This document shows positions 26,931 to 35,788 of a DNA stretch of 64,000 nt, one piece after another; the stretch's first letter is position 1; each line of letters begins with the position of its first letter. The stretch covers positions 1 to 64,000 of the forward strand of contig CAYNFP010000004.1 of assembly GCA_964396655.1 (NCBI GenBank). Reading direction: 5' to 3'. Under the pieces are notes generated by a model. The model searched no databases. It saw only the letters and a list, made by a program, of their open reading frames with translations, and was not told where the DNA came from. Both the position numbers and the translations under genes were made by a program. Source of the stretch: CAYNFP01 sp964396655 (GTDB taxonomy: Bacteria > Bacillota_I > Bacilli_A > RF39 > UBA660).

Positions 26931-29198
26931 TTAATCTGTGCAGTTCCAAGTTATATTACTATCATTATATTCATATGATGACCAGCCCCATAAATTTTCT
27001 TCATATGTTGTAAAATCAGCCAAACCACTTTTACCTTTTATACATACTGATGAAAGCTGATTGGATCTAAATGCCATAGTTTTAATACTTGTTACTGAAG
27101 ATGGTATTGTTATACTTGTTAATAAATTATTATAGAATGCCATAACTCCAATACTTGTAACAGTATTTGGTATTGTTACATTTGTTAACTTATTATCATA
27201 AAATGTTCCATCTTTTATATCTATTACGGAATCAGGAATCGATACACTTATTAACTTATTATCATAAAACGCATAAGTTCCCACACTTGTTACTGTATCT
27301 GGTATTAACACACTAATCAATTCATTATTAGAAAAAGCACTGTCTCCTATGCTTGTTATTGAAGATGGTATTGTTATACTTGTTAATAAATTATTAGAAA
27401 AAGCACTTCGACTTATGCTTGTTAATGCATTTGAAAGTGTTAAACTTGCTAATTTATTGTGATCAAATGCATATCTTTCTATACTTGTTACTGAATCAGG
27501 AATCGATACACTTGTTAATTGATTCCCTTGAAAAGCTGCATAACCTATACTTGTTGCTGAATTAGATAATGTAACACTTGTTAACTTATTATTTTCGAAA
27601 GCATAACTATCTATGGTTATTACGGAATCAGGAATCGATACACTTGTTAATTGATTTCCTTGAAAAGCTCCAGAACCTATACTTGTTACTGTATCTGGAA
27701 TTGTTATTTTTGTTAATAAAGAATTAGCAAATTCATAATTTCCAATACTCGTTAATGTGTTTGATAATTTAACGCTTGTTAATTGGTTATTTATGAAAGC
27801 CCAATTTCCTAAAGTTGTTATTGTATCAGGCATTACTAATCTTTTTAATCCTTTATCCTTGAATGCATTATCAGCAATAGCCGTGACAGTGGTTTCATTT
27901 ATAGTAGATGGTATTATTATTGATTTAGGACAAGCGGAGTTTGAAGAAATATTATTTTCATTATTATAATAATCTAATATTGTGCCAGTAGTAGAATTAA
28001 ACGAAAAACAATTTTCACTTGCTAAAACCGGTTTAATATCTTCTTCTTTATATCTTTCTTTAGTAAATCCAAATTTAACAGAAATTTTCTTTCCTATCGA
28101 AGAAAAATCATAATTATCTATATCTTGTCCTTCAATATATACATATATTCTTACTTTTGTTATACTATTTGGAGCTAAATTCATAAAAGTTGGTCTACTT
28201 GTTCCAGTTAATAATTTCTCCGTATCTGTCAAATAATCATATGCAGTTAACAATGAAGTTGACCCTGTATATCCATTATATGCAGTTCCATCATAAATAT
28301 CGATATTATCAGAAGATTCAATATCATCATTTACCGCATACGTTGGATATGATGCTTCGTTAGCAACTGTTCCACAAGTCCCTGAATATGAATCTGTACT
28401 TGTTACATCAGAACCCGTTCTTTTTTTACACGAAGTGTTATACCACCTAATTGCATCATCTACATGGCTTGTATCATTTGGTTCCCATATTTGAGCTGTT
28501 CTGCATATTCCGGTTACATCACTTTCAGCAGACGGAGTACAACTAATCCCTGTAATAGTCGTAGCATCTGTAGTAGTTCCAATAACTCTTCCAATTTGTG
28601 CAAAAGCCACTCTAACTGAATTTTCTATTCCAGTATCTTCTACTCCATCAATAGCTACCGTAACTGCAGAATCTACCGTTAAATAAATTGGTTCTTCATC
28701 TAGTTCGTTTAAAACTTTTATATACTGAGTACCAGAAAAATTTTTAATAAACAAATCAAAAACAACATAACCATCTTGTTCTGGATTACTTTGTTCATAG
28801 TTATGAACACGACTAGCCATTAATCTAAATCCACCAGGAGTAGTACTTAAACTTGCCTTTTCAAATAATTTCATTCTTGAAGCACCTGTGTCCATTGCAC
28901 CTATAGATGACATAGGAAATAACCCTTTACCTCCCCAACTATTGGTATTACCTTCATATGAAGACGAGTCTAAAGTTTCTTGTGAAATACTAACAGTGGA
29001 ATCCCAAGTTTCACCATCTAATGATAATAATAGACTATCAGTTGTAGCAATTTCCACCTCAAAACTTGATACATCAACAGTTTTTGTCCCTACAAACCAG
29101 GCATATGTTGAAATCAAAAAAACTATTGTAGTCAAAAAGCAAAGTATAATAAGTTTTCTAACTCTGTTTATATGTTTTTTTCCTTTATCTAATAGCAT
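26931..29198 (-). CDS. BspA-type leucine-rich-repeat surface protein (755 aa)
   Basis: An exported protein with a membrane helix at about residues 16-35 followed by AWFVGTKTVDVSSFEVEI, an N-terminal fold resembling SipW-dependent/TasA-like or other secreted filament subunits. A long Thr/Ser-rich beta region follows. Residues about 451-714 are twelve LRR_5 repeats of 22 residues (pattern LTSVxIPDSVTSIGxxAFxxN). The last 41 residues carry a CIKGKSG...FTTY...LWGW...SNITWNCTD module shared with the next gene. LRR_5 proteins of this type bind host or bacterial surface ligands in known cases; ligand here is unknown. A GGAGAAG ribosome site precedes the start. Confidence 0.85.
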   Translation of the reverse strand: MLLDKGKKHINRVRKLIILCFLTTIVFLISTYAWFVGTKTVDVSSFEVEIATTDSLLLSLDGETWDSTVSISQETLDSSSYEGNTNSWGGKGLFPMSSIGAMDTGASRMKLFEKASLSTTPGGFRLMASRVHNYEQSNPEQDGYVVFDLFIKNFSGTQYIKVLNELDEEPIYLTVDSAVTVAIDGVEDTGIENSVRVAFAQIGRVIGTTTDATTITGISCTPSAESDVTGICRTAQIWEPNDTSHVDDAIRWYNTSCKKRTGSDVTSTDSYSGTCGTVANEASYPTYAVNDDIESSDNIDIYDGTAYNGYTGSTSLLTAYDYLTDTEKLLTGTSRPTFMNLAPNSITKVRIYVYIEGQDIDNYDFSSIGKKISVKFGFTKERYKEEDIKPVLASENCFSFNSTTGTILDYYNNENNISSNSACPKSIIIPSTINETTVTAIADNAFKDKGLKRLVMPDTITTLGNWAFINNQLTSVKLSNTLTSIGNYEFANSLLTKITIPDTVTSIGSGAFQGNQLTSVSIPDSVITIDSYAFENNKLTSVTLSNSATSIGYAAFQGNQLTSVSIPDSVTSIERYAFDHNKLASLTLSNALTSISRSAFSNNLLTSITIPSSITSIGDSAFSNNELISVLIPDTVTSVGTYAFYDNKLISVSIPDSVIDIKDGTFYDNKLTNVTIPNTVTSIGVMAFYNNLLTSITIPSSVTSIKTMAFRSNQLSSVCIKGKSGLADFTTYEENLWGWSSYEYNDSNITWNCTD
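27057..27848 (-). repeat. Twelve tandem 66-bp LRR_5 coding repeats
   Basis: In-frame units of 22 codons repeated head to tail inside the LRR gene. Some units (for example around 27490 and 27640) are nearly identical at DNA level, suggesting recent duplication or recombination. Confidence 0.85.
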
Positions 29199-29395
29199 AA
29201 TAATACTTCTCCAATTTTACAAAAAATCAATTAATTTCTTTACTCTATAAAACTATTTTACTATATTTTATGTTAATTTCAAGTTAATTTTAATATATTT
29301 TATTATTTATACTAATATATAAAATTTATCAGATTGATTTACGTTTAAAAAATATATAATTAGGACATAATTTAAGACTTGTCCTCGCATAGTAA

Positions 29396-29419
29396 AAAAA
29401 TCTCTAAAATTTTAGAGAT
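29396..29419 (-). terminator. Intrinsic terminator after second LRR protein
   Basis: Minus-strand hairpin AATCTCTAAAA/TTTTAGAGAT with a T run, nearly the same sequence as the terminator at 26905-26930, indicating that the 3' ends of the two genes were duplicated together. Confidence 0.85.
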
Positions 29420-30826
29420 CTAATCTGTACAATTCCATGTTATATTACTATCACTATATCCTTCTGCCCAACCCCATATATTCGTTCCATATGTTGTAAA
29501 GCTAGCCGAACCACTTTTACCTTTTATGCATATCGATGTAAGAACATTATAATCAAAAGCATAATCATTTATATTAGATACGCTATTTGGTATTGTTATA
29601 TTAGATATATTATTACCATAAAACGCTGCAATTCCTATTGTTGTTAAAGAACTTGAAAGTGTTATATTAGTTAAAGAATTACTAACAAAAGCACCCTCTC
29701 CTATTGTAGTAACAGAATTAGGTATTGTAATATTTGTTAATGAATTTATTTCAAAAGCATTATTCCCTATTGTTGTTAGTGAACTTGGAAGAGTTAAGTC
29801 ATCAATATTATTATTAGAAAAAGCATAATTACCTATCGTTGTTAGTGAATTTGAAAGGATTAATTCATCAATGCTGTTTCTACCAAAAGCATAATTTCCT
29901 ATTAATGTTACTGTATCTGGTATTTTCACTTTAGTCAATTTTGGTTTTGAACTAGTAACCATATTTAGAATATTTATATCATTGTTGTAATAAACACCAT
30001 CTTCTTTATTTATATCATTTGTTTCGTCATAACTCATAACTCCCCCTCCAGAACCATAAAATGCATAATCAGCTATTTCTGTTACAGGTTCACCATTTAT
30101 TTCTTCAGGTATTGCAAATGCCAAAGGGCAATCATAATTCGAATAATCATAAGCTGTTATTTCTCCTGTTGACGAATTAAATTCAAAACATTCTTCTGGA
30201 GCAGGCACTAAATAAGGTTTCCATGTTCCAGAAACTGAATCCCATGTTCTATATCCTGTAGTGGTTGCTACATCTACTTGTATTATTCCTTTAAATGATT
30301 TACCCTGAACTGCATTTTGATCCATATCGGTTTCCATCAATCCTATAGTAAATGTATATGTATGAGTATCTTCTCCATTTAATATTCCGTCATCACTTAA
30401 TAAATTTATTTGACCTTCATAATCCGGAACCCAATCAAATAATGATATTGTTGTTCCTCCATTAGTTGATGTTCCGTCTAATGAATATTCAAAAGCCCCT
30501 TCAGCAACTTCTGTTATTGTATTTGTTTCTACATACAAAAGTATTGCATAAGATATTTGATCATTAGCATTATCTTTAGTATTGGCTACTGTAAAAGTTT
30601 TTGTGGTATACCATCCAGGATATATATCAACAGCATTAATTTCATTTCCATCTGTAAAAGTAATATTTCCTAAGTTTACAGTATTTGTAACTATACTTGA
30701 AGCTTCGTTATTGCCAGTTACCGTAATACTAAAATAAGCTGCAGTTATCCCAACAAAAGCAAGTAATAAAGATATTACCCCAACCAAGATTGTAAAACTT
30801 GAATTAGATTTTAATTTACTTTTCAT
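29420..30826 (-). CDS. TasA/camelysin-like exported protein with LRR_5 repeats (468 aa)
   Basis: An exported protein with a signal helix (residues 12-32, LVGVISLLLAFVGITAAYF) followed by an immunoglobulin-like domain starting SITVTGNN...NTVNLGNITF...DIYPGWYTTKTFTV, as in SipW-dependent camelysin/TasA-type proteins. After a linker come six 22-residue LRR_5 repeats (about residues 297-428) and the same C-terminal CIKGKSG...NIWGW...SDSNITWNCTD module as the neighbour. The ATG at 30826 is chosen because the upstream GTG overlaps the AGGTG ribosome site. The N-terminal domain differs from that of the neighbour, so the pair looks like domain shuffling onto a common LRR tail. Confidence 0.82.
   Translation of the reverse strand: MKSKLKSNSSFTILVGVISLLLAFVGITAAYFSITVTGNNEASSIVTNTVNLGNITFTDGNEINAVDIYPGWYTTKTFTVANTKDNANDQISYAILLYVETNTITEVAEGAFEYSLDGTSTNGGTTISLFDWVPDYEGQINLLSDDGILNGEDTHTYTFTIGLMETDMDQNAVQGKSFKGIIQVDVATTTGYRTWDSVSGTWKPYLVPAPEECFEFNSSTGEITAYDYSNYDCPLAFAIPEEINGEPVTEIADYAFYGSGGGVMSYDETNDINKEDGVYYNNDINILNMVTSSKPKLTKVKIPDTVTLIGNYAFGRNSIDELILSNSLTTIGNYAFSNNNIDDLTLPSSLTTIGNNAFEINSLTNITIPNSVTTIGEGAFVSNSLTNITLSSSLTTIGIAAFYGNNISNITIPNSVSNINDYAFDYNVLTSICIKGKSGSASFTTYGTNIWGWAEGYSDSNITWNCTD
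29543..29938 (-). repeat. Six tandem 66-bp LRR_5 coding repeats
   Basis: In-frame 22-codon repeats encoding xTxITIPNSVTTIGxxAFxxNS-type units, related to the repeats at 27057-27848. Confidence 0.85.
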
Positions 30827-30850
30827 TCTAGCCACACCTATACCATTTTA

Positions 30851-30879
30851 AGAATATCACTTTCTTGGATTTATTTCAA
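30851..30879 (-). promoter_or_regulatory. Probable promoter of second LRR gene
   Basis: TTGAAA - 17 bases - TATTCT on the minus strand, 25 bases before the start codon at 30826. Five of six and four of six bases match the sigma-A consensus. Confidence 0.55.
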
Positions 30880-30910
30880 GTAAACTGTTTATTTTTTTTA
30901 TTATAATTTA

Positions 30911-30986
30911 AAAGACATATATTATTTACCTTCCAATGTACTTTCCAAATACATTGTATCATAGGTATTTATATGTGTCTTTTTTT
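30911..30986 (+). ncRNA. Nested long hairpin with U tail upstream of sigK
   Basis: On the plus strand an outer stem AAAGACATATA (911-921) / TATGTGTCTTT (972-982), a middle stem TACCT/AGGTA and an inner stem CAATGTA/TACATTG enclose a 9-base loop, and a T run follows directly. This is an intrinsic terminator or a structured leader/small RNA between two divergent genes. A small GC-rich hairpin (TGCCC taacc GGGCA) follows at about 30988-31002. No known riboswitch class was recognised. A TATAAT-like box lies at 30902-30907 but has no convincing -35. Confidence 0.4.
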
Positions 30987-31075
30987 ATGCCCTAACCGGG
31001 CACTTACTTTTTCAATTTATAATTTTTTTTGTTATTTTAAAATTATTAATTCATAAAATTTAATAGAGGCTTTTT

Positions 31076-31768
31076 ATGTTAAAAAAGATATTAAAATTTT
31101 TAAAAGAATGTTTATTTTTTACAACAAGTTATTCCATTAATGTTTTCCCCGAACCATTAGATAAAGAAACGGAAGATAAATATATATCAAGATCATTAAT
31201 GGGGGACAAAGAAGCAAGAAGTAAATTAATAGAACATAATTTGAGACTTGTTGCTCACATAGTTAAAAAATATGATAATTTTAAGGAAGATCCAGATGAC
31301 TTAATAAGTATAGGAACTATTGGTCTAATAAAAGGAATTGACTCTTATAGCCCAAATAAAAATGTAAAATTAACAACTTATGTTGCTAAATGTGCTGAAA
31401 ATGAAATATTAATGCATTTTAGAAGTAATAAAAAAAATATGAATAATGTAAGCTTAAATGATTGTATAGGATTAGATAAAGATGGTAATGAAATAACTTT
31501 TGTAGATATAATAAAAGAGCAAGAAGTCGATATTATGGAAGATGTTTATTTAAGAGATAATATTAATTTATTAAAAAAATTTATAAATGTTTTAAATGAT
31601 AGAGAAAAGAAAATTATTATAATGAGATATGGTCTTTTAAATGAAGAAGAGCAAACTCAAAAACAAATTGCTAAGAAACTTCATATTAGTAGAAGTTATG
31701 TTTCAAGAATTGAAAAAAGAGCATTAATAAAAATGCTCAGAGAATTTATAAAAAACAACACAGACTAG
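31076..31768 (+). CDS. sigK: Sporulation sigma factor K precursor (pro-sigma-K)
   Basis: A 230-residue sigma-70 family protein closely following the SigK pattern: LIEHNLRLVAHIVKK, DPDDLISIGTIGLIKGIDSY, region 2.4 KLTTYVAKCAENEILMHFRS, and region 4 KQIAKKLHISRSYVSRIEKRAL. The first about 18 residues (MLKKILKFLKECLFFTTS) form a basic-hydrophobic leader before the YSINVFPEPL segment, matching the pro-sequence removed by SpoIVFB in Bacillus. The gene is intact, not interrupted by a skin element. It is one of the few plus-strand genes and converges on the GLUG gene. RBS AGAGG. This implies late mother-cell sporulation control. Confidence 0.93.
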   Translation: MLKKILKFLKECLFFTTSYSINVFPEPLDKETEDKYISRSLMGDKEARSKLIEHNLRLVAHIVKKYDNFKEDPDDLISIGTIGLIKGIDSYSPNKNVKLTTYVAKCAENEILMHFRSNKKNMNNVSLNDCIGLDKDGNEITFVDIIKEQEVDIMEDVYLRDNINLLKKFINVLNDREKKIIIMRYGLLNEEEQTQKQIAKKLHISRSYVSRIEKRALIKMLREFIKNNTD

Positions 31769-31779
31769 TGTTGTTTTTT
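31751..31779. terminator. Bidirectional terminator shared by sigK and GLUG gene
   Basis: Stem AACAACAC / GTGTTGTT with A and T runs on the two sides. The loop contains CTAG, which supplies the TAG stop of sigK on the plus strand (31766-31768) and the TAG stop of the convergent gene on the minus strand (31765-31767). Confidence 0.85.
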
Positions 31780-32415
31780 CCTTTTTAATGACAGATTCCA
31801 TTTTTGAGATTCACCATCTTGTTCCATATGATATTTCATACCTTCAATTTCAGCACTATCACACTGAACAAAATATTTAGAATCTGTTGGTTCATTCATA
31901 TTACACTTTCTAACAATTAATTTTCTTCCATCTCCTAATATTAAACCAGAAGATTCTTCATAAAAAGACGCAACTTCTATATCTAAATCAGATGAATTAA
32001 CTACAAGTTTTTTTGATGATACTCCAACTAAACCACCGACAAGAGAAACTCCATTAATAGTACCAGTTATTTTACAATTATTAATAACTCCGTTAAAAGT
32101 TCCACCTATAAGACCAACATAATTTCTACCTTTAATATTTATATTTTCAAAAATTACATTTTTTATAACCATTGTTGATGATCTACCCCACGTATTAAAT
32201 AAGCCTATTACATCATAATTTGGTTTATTTATAAATATATTACGTATGGTGTGCCCATCTCCATCAAAAATAATATTTGAACCTTTAATATATATTGCCC
32301 CCATTGTTTCATCTTCAAAATCCAAATCAGATTCTAAAGTAACAATATATTCTCCAGGTTTTAATTCTCCTAATGATTTAAAATCACTAATACTTCTTAT
32401 AAATATTTTTTTCAT
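31765..32415 (-). CDS. GLUG-motif beta-helix-like protein
   Basis: A 216-residue protein with right-handed beta-helix character: IYIKGSNIIFDGDGHTIRNI, then GLUG-like repeats (VIGLFNTWGRSSTMVIKNV, YVGLIGGTFNGVINNC, LVGGLVGVSSKKLVV). No signal peptide is seen, so it may stay in the cytosol, which is unusual because most GLUG proteins are secreted adhesins or proteases. RBS GGGGAG. It ends convergently with sigK inside one hairpin; topA lies directly upstream (11 bases). A spore-coat role is conceivable from context but unproven. Confidence 0.65.
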   Translation of the reverse strand: MKKIFIRSISDFKSLGELKPGEYIVTLESDLDFEDETMGAIYIKGSNIIFDGDGHTIRNIFINKPNYDVIGLFNTWGRSSTMVIKNVIFENINIKGRNYVGLIGGTFNGVINNCKITGTINGVSLVGGLVGVSSKKLVVNSSDLDIEVASFYEESSGLILGDGRKLIVRKCNMNEPTDSKYFVQCDSAEIEGMKYHMEQDGESQKWNLSLKRKKQH

Positions 32416-32426
32416 ATAAAACTCCC

Positions 32427-34451
32427 CTAATTTATTTTATCACAACTAGAACATTTAACCCCATTCTTTGTTTCTAATAAAGCATTCCCACATTTAGGAC
32501 ATTTCTCACCAGTTGGTTTATCCCAAAAAGCAACTTTACACTTAGGATAATTTGAGCATCCATAGAATATTTTACCTTTTCTAGTCTTTTTCTCAATTAT
32601 CTTTCCGTCACATTCTGGACAATCACAAATTTCTTTAACTTCCAATTTATCTTTTTGTATATATTTGCATTTAGGATATCCACTACATGCAGTAAACTCT
32701 CCAAATCTTCCTTTTCTTATTACTAAATCACTTCCGCATAATGGGCATCTTTCTCCAGTTGATTTAGGAGCTTCTTTTTCCATATTTTTATATGCCATAT
32801 CAACCAATGGATCAAAATCAATATAAAACTTCTTTAAAAGTTCATACCATATTTCTTTACCTTCAGCAACTTTGTCTAAATCCGTTTCCATATCCGCTGT
32901 ATATTTAACATTTATTATATTGCTAAAACATTCTTGCAATTTATCAGTAGTTACTATTCCAACTTCTGTAGGATAAAACTTTTTATCAGTTGTTTCTATA
33001 TAGTTTCTTTCTTTCAAAATATCAATAATTTTAGCATAAGTACTTGGTCTACCTATTCCTAGCCTTTCAAGTTCATGAATCAATTTTCCTTCAGTAAATC
33101 TTGAAGGTGCTTCTGTAAAATGTTGAGACTTTTCAATAGAAGAAGAAACCAATACTTTAGACTTATAAGTTGAAAAATCCGGTAATATTTTATCTTCATT
33201 ATCAGAATATTCAACATATAATTTTAAATAACCATCAAATTTCAATATTGATCCAGTTGCTTTAAATTTATAATCATTATTATCTAAAATAACTGTCGTA
33301 ACTAAAGTTTTAGCATCCGCCATTAAAGAACAAATTGCTCTAATATATATTAAATTGTATATCTTATATTCATCTGGAGTTAAATATTTTTTTATACTAC
33401 CAGGAGTTCTATTTATACTTGTAGGTCTTATAGCTTCATGTGCATCTTGAACATTAGCTTTTTCTTTAACTTTTTTTACATACCCAATATACTCTTCCCC
33501 ATAATTTTTAGCTATATAACTATATGTTTGTTTTATAAAATCATCAGATAGTCTTATAGAATCTGTTCTCATATAAGAAATTAAACCAACAGTTTCATTT
33601 TCAAGATCTATTCCTTCATATAATTTTTGTGCTATTCTCATAGTTTTAGAAGCTCCAAAACCTAGTCTATTAGATGCCATTTGAGTTAATGTACTAGTAG
33701 TAAAAGGAAACTTACTTTTTTTATTCTTATCCTTATTCTCAGCACTTTCTATTTCAAAAGCATTAGATAATTTACTTATTATGTCATCTGCTTCTTTTTC
33801 GCCTTTAATTTTAATTTCTTTATTTTTATATTTAAATAAATCTGCTTCAAAATCTTTAAATATTCCAGTTATATTCCAATATTCTTCGGATTTAAAACTT
33901 TCTATTTCTCTTTCTCTATCAACTATTAATTTTAAAGCAACACTTTGTACTCTTCCAGCTGATTTGCCACCAGTTTTTTGTTGCATTAGTTTACTTAATC
34001 TAAAACCAATAATTCTATCAAGAATTCTTCTTGATTCTTGAGAATGAACTAAATCCTCATCTATTTTTCTTGGATGTTTGAAAGCTTCTTTAATTGCTCC
34101 TTCTGTTATTTCGTTAAAAACAACTCTATCACATTTATCATCTTTTAAATTCATTGCATCTTTTAAATGCCAGCTAATAGCCTCTCCCTCTCTATCAGGA
34201 TCGGTAGCTAGTATAACGTTATCACTAACTTTAGCTTCTTTTTTTAATTCATTAATTAATTTATTTTTACCAGGTATAACAACATAGTTGGGTTTAAAAT
34301 TATCATCTATATCCACACCAAAACCATATTTACCAGTGGTTGCTAAATCTCTAATATGACCCTTACTTGATAATACTTTGTAGTCTTTGCCCAAGTACTT
34401 TTCTATAGTTTTACTTTTACTTGGAGACTCAACTATTACTAAATTCTTCAT
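32427..34451 (-). CDS. topA: DNA topoisomerase I
   Basis: A 674-residue type IA topoisomerase that relaxes negative supercoils. The N-terminal TOPRIM domain starts KNLVIVESPSKSKTIEKYLG and has ILATDPDREGEAISWHL. The catalytic Tyr lies in GLISYMRTDS near residue 300. Three C-terminal Cys4 zinc fingers are visible (CPLCGSD...CSGYPKC, CPECDGK...CSNYPKC, CPKCGNA...CSSC). Length is typical for Firmicutes. Confidence 0.97.
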   Translation of the reverse strand: MKNLVIVESPSKSKTIEKYLGKDYKVLSSKGHIRDLATTGKYGFGVDIDDNFKPNYVVIPGKNKLINELKKEAKVSDNVILATDPDREGEAISWHLKDAMNLKDDKCDRVVFNEITEGAIKEAFKHPRKIDEDLVHSQESRRILDRIIGFRLSKLMQQKTGGKSAGRVQSVALKLIVDREREIESFKSEEYWNITGIFKDFEADLFKYKNKEIKIKGEKEADDIISKLSNAFEIESAENKDKNKKSKFPFTTSTLTQMASNRLGFGASKTMRIAQKLYEGIDLENETVGLISYMRTDSIRLSDDFIKQTYSYIAKNYGEEYIGYVKKVKEKANVQDAHEAIRPTSINRTPGSIKKYLTPDEYKIYNLIYIRAICSLMADAKTLVTTVILDNNDYKFKATGSILKFDGYLKLYVEYSDNEDKILPDFSTYKSKVLVSSSIEKSQHFTEAPSRFTEGKLIHELERLGIGRPSTYAKIIDILKERNYIETTDKKFYPTEVGIVTTDKLQECFSNIINVKYTADMETDLDKVAEGKEIWYELLKKFYIDFDPLVDMAYKNMEKEAPKSTGERCPLCGSDLVIRKGRFGEFTACSGYPKCKYIQKDKLEVKEICDCPECDGKIIEKKTRKGKIFYGCSNYPKCKVAFWDKPTGEKCPKCGNALLETKNGVKCSSCDKIN

Positions 34452-34506
34452 ATTTCTCCTTTTGCCTATATTTAATTATTGTATTATTTTTTTTAAATGT
34501 CAAGAA

Positions 34507-34935
34507 TTAATGTTTGCTCAAATTTAGTGAATAAAAACTTTCTTCTGAATTATTAAAATCAACAGATGCTGTATTTTCGGGCATTATTCCTAAGTAATAA
34601 CATAAATTATGAACTAGCCATTCTCTTAACATTGTCTTTTCACTTCTATTCCAATTATATTTATTACTATTTTTATTATATTCTATAATTTCATTAATTA
34701 TAGCTTTCATTGTATTGATATCATTAATTTTATATGAATCAACTATTCTAATATCAGGATTTAACGAATCTCTTTTATCTATAATTGCAACATTATATTT
34801 AGATATTATATCTCCAATTTCATAATTACTCTTATCTCTTGTATTATTGGGAGTTGAAACTAAACAACATGATATTAAAAAATATATATAAATTTTATAT
34901 AAAAGTAAATTTGTTTTTTTGTTTCTTTTTTTCAT
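34507..34935 (-). CDS. Putative lipoprotein, unknown (142 aa)
   Basis: A small protein with a basic start (MKKRNKKTN), a hydrophobic stretch and FLISCCL, which could be a lipobox with Cys near residue 24. The mature part is charged and helical, ending in a conserved-looking EWLVHNLCYYLGIMPENTA. The start is uncertain: the ATG at 34935 has no good ribosome site, and a TTG 36 bases upstream is possible. Family not recognised. Confidence 0.5.
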   Translation of the reverse strand: MKKRNKKTNLLLYKIYIYFLISCCLVSTPNNTRDKSNYEIGDIISKYNVAIIDKRDSLNPDIRIVDSYKINDINTMKAIINEIIEYNKNSNKYNWNRSEKTMLREWLVHNLCYYLGIMPENTASVDFNNSEESFYSLNLSKH

Positions 34936-34980
34936 AAGGAATATTGTATAACAAAAACAAAACCAATTCAACTTAACTTA

Positions 34981-35006
34981 AAAAAATCATACAATGTATG
35001 ATTTTT
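34981..35006 (-). terminator. Intrinsic terminator
   Basis: Palindrome AAAAATCATACA / TGTATGATTTTT between the 207-aa gene (35028) and the putative lipoprotein gene; flanking A and T runs make it work on both strands. Confidence 0.75.
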
Positions 35007-35027
35007 ATTAAAAGCCTTTAGTTTTTT

Positions 35028-35651
35028 TTATTTAAATAGTTTTCTTATTATTCCACCTATAGTTTTAGATTTTAAATATTCTTCTTTATCTACTAATTCA
35101 GTATAATCATATTTAATCATCCTTAATATAAATTCTGCATCAGAATCATATATGCATTCATAAAGATTTCCTTTATCATCTTTTAAAAATATTTTAAAAT
35201 TATAACCATCTGAAATAATTATTGGAGTATATAAATTCTTTTTATAGCTGTTTTTAAAGCAACAATTTTCAGTTGTACCTTCAATATTAGCCAAAAATCC
35301 AATTTTTTCTGATTCTCCAATTAACATCCTTAAAAATTGTTCTGTCATATATTTTATATTGTATATATTATCTAATTTTTTAAAATATTCATTAAATTCT
35401 TCTATTGACATGTGTTTAAAATCTTTACAATAAATTTTTTCGCCTTCAAATTCAAAATAAGTTTTTAAATTTTCTTCATCTAATTTAATTTCTAGGTCAT
35501 AACCAATAGTACCTGTTACAATTTCACTACAAAAACTATCTGTTTCCCAAACATTTGAAGCTTTGATTTTACTTATAGAATTATCTAAAATACCATAACA
35601 AAAATCTACTGCAATTTTTTTACCACTTTTAGTCTCATATAATACTTTCAT
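35028..35651 (-). CDS. Hypothetical protein (207 aa)
   Basis: Not recognised. A soluble alternating strand/helix protein with Asp/Glu-rich surface; segments VTGTIGYDLEIKLDEE and YTPIIISDGYNFKIFLKDD suggest a beta-rich domain. The C-terminus is basic (KSKTIGGIIRKLFK) and might form an amphipathic helix. A weak CCCCC-type complement (GGGGG) ribosome site precedes the ATG and a terminator follows, so it is a single-gene unit. Context gives no function. Confidence 0.6.
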   Translation of the reverse strand: MKVLYETKSGKKIAVDFCYGILDNSISKIKASNVWETDSFCSEIVTGTIGYDLEIKLDEENLKTYFEFEGEKIYCKDFKHMSIEEFNEYFKKLDNIYNIKYMTEQFLRMLIGESEKIGFLANIEGTTENCCFKNSYKKNLYTPIIISDGYNFKIFLKDDKGNLYECIYDSDAEFILRMIKYDYTELVDKEEYLKSKTIGGIIRKLFK

Positions 35652-35788
35652 ATATCCCCCTTAAAAAATATATGATGTTATTATACCATGAAAGAGTTAA
35701 AAAATCAATATAAATTTCTAAAAAGTGCATTTCACTCTTTAACTAACTTATTTCCATTTTATATTATTGTTTTAAGACATAATAAAAG

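Noticed and set aside
27057..27848. Regular 66-bp repeats considered as CRISPR or minisatellite
   Set aside because: Repeats are in frame, diverged and encode LRR_5 units; no spacers, no cas genes.
29359..29385. Inverted repeat AGGACA...TGTCCT after the second LRR terminator
   Set aside because: Short, AT-rich loop, no T run and no gene linkage; probably chance.
30902..30907. TATAAT as sigK promoter
   Set aside because: No acceptable -35 at 16-18 bases; SigK genes are usually read by sigma-E, whose consensus was not clearly found.
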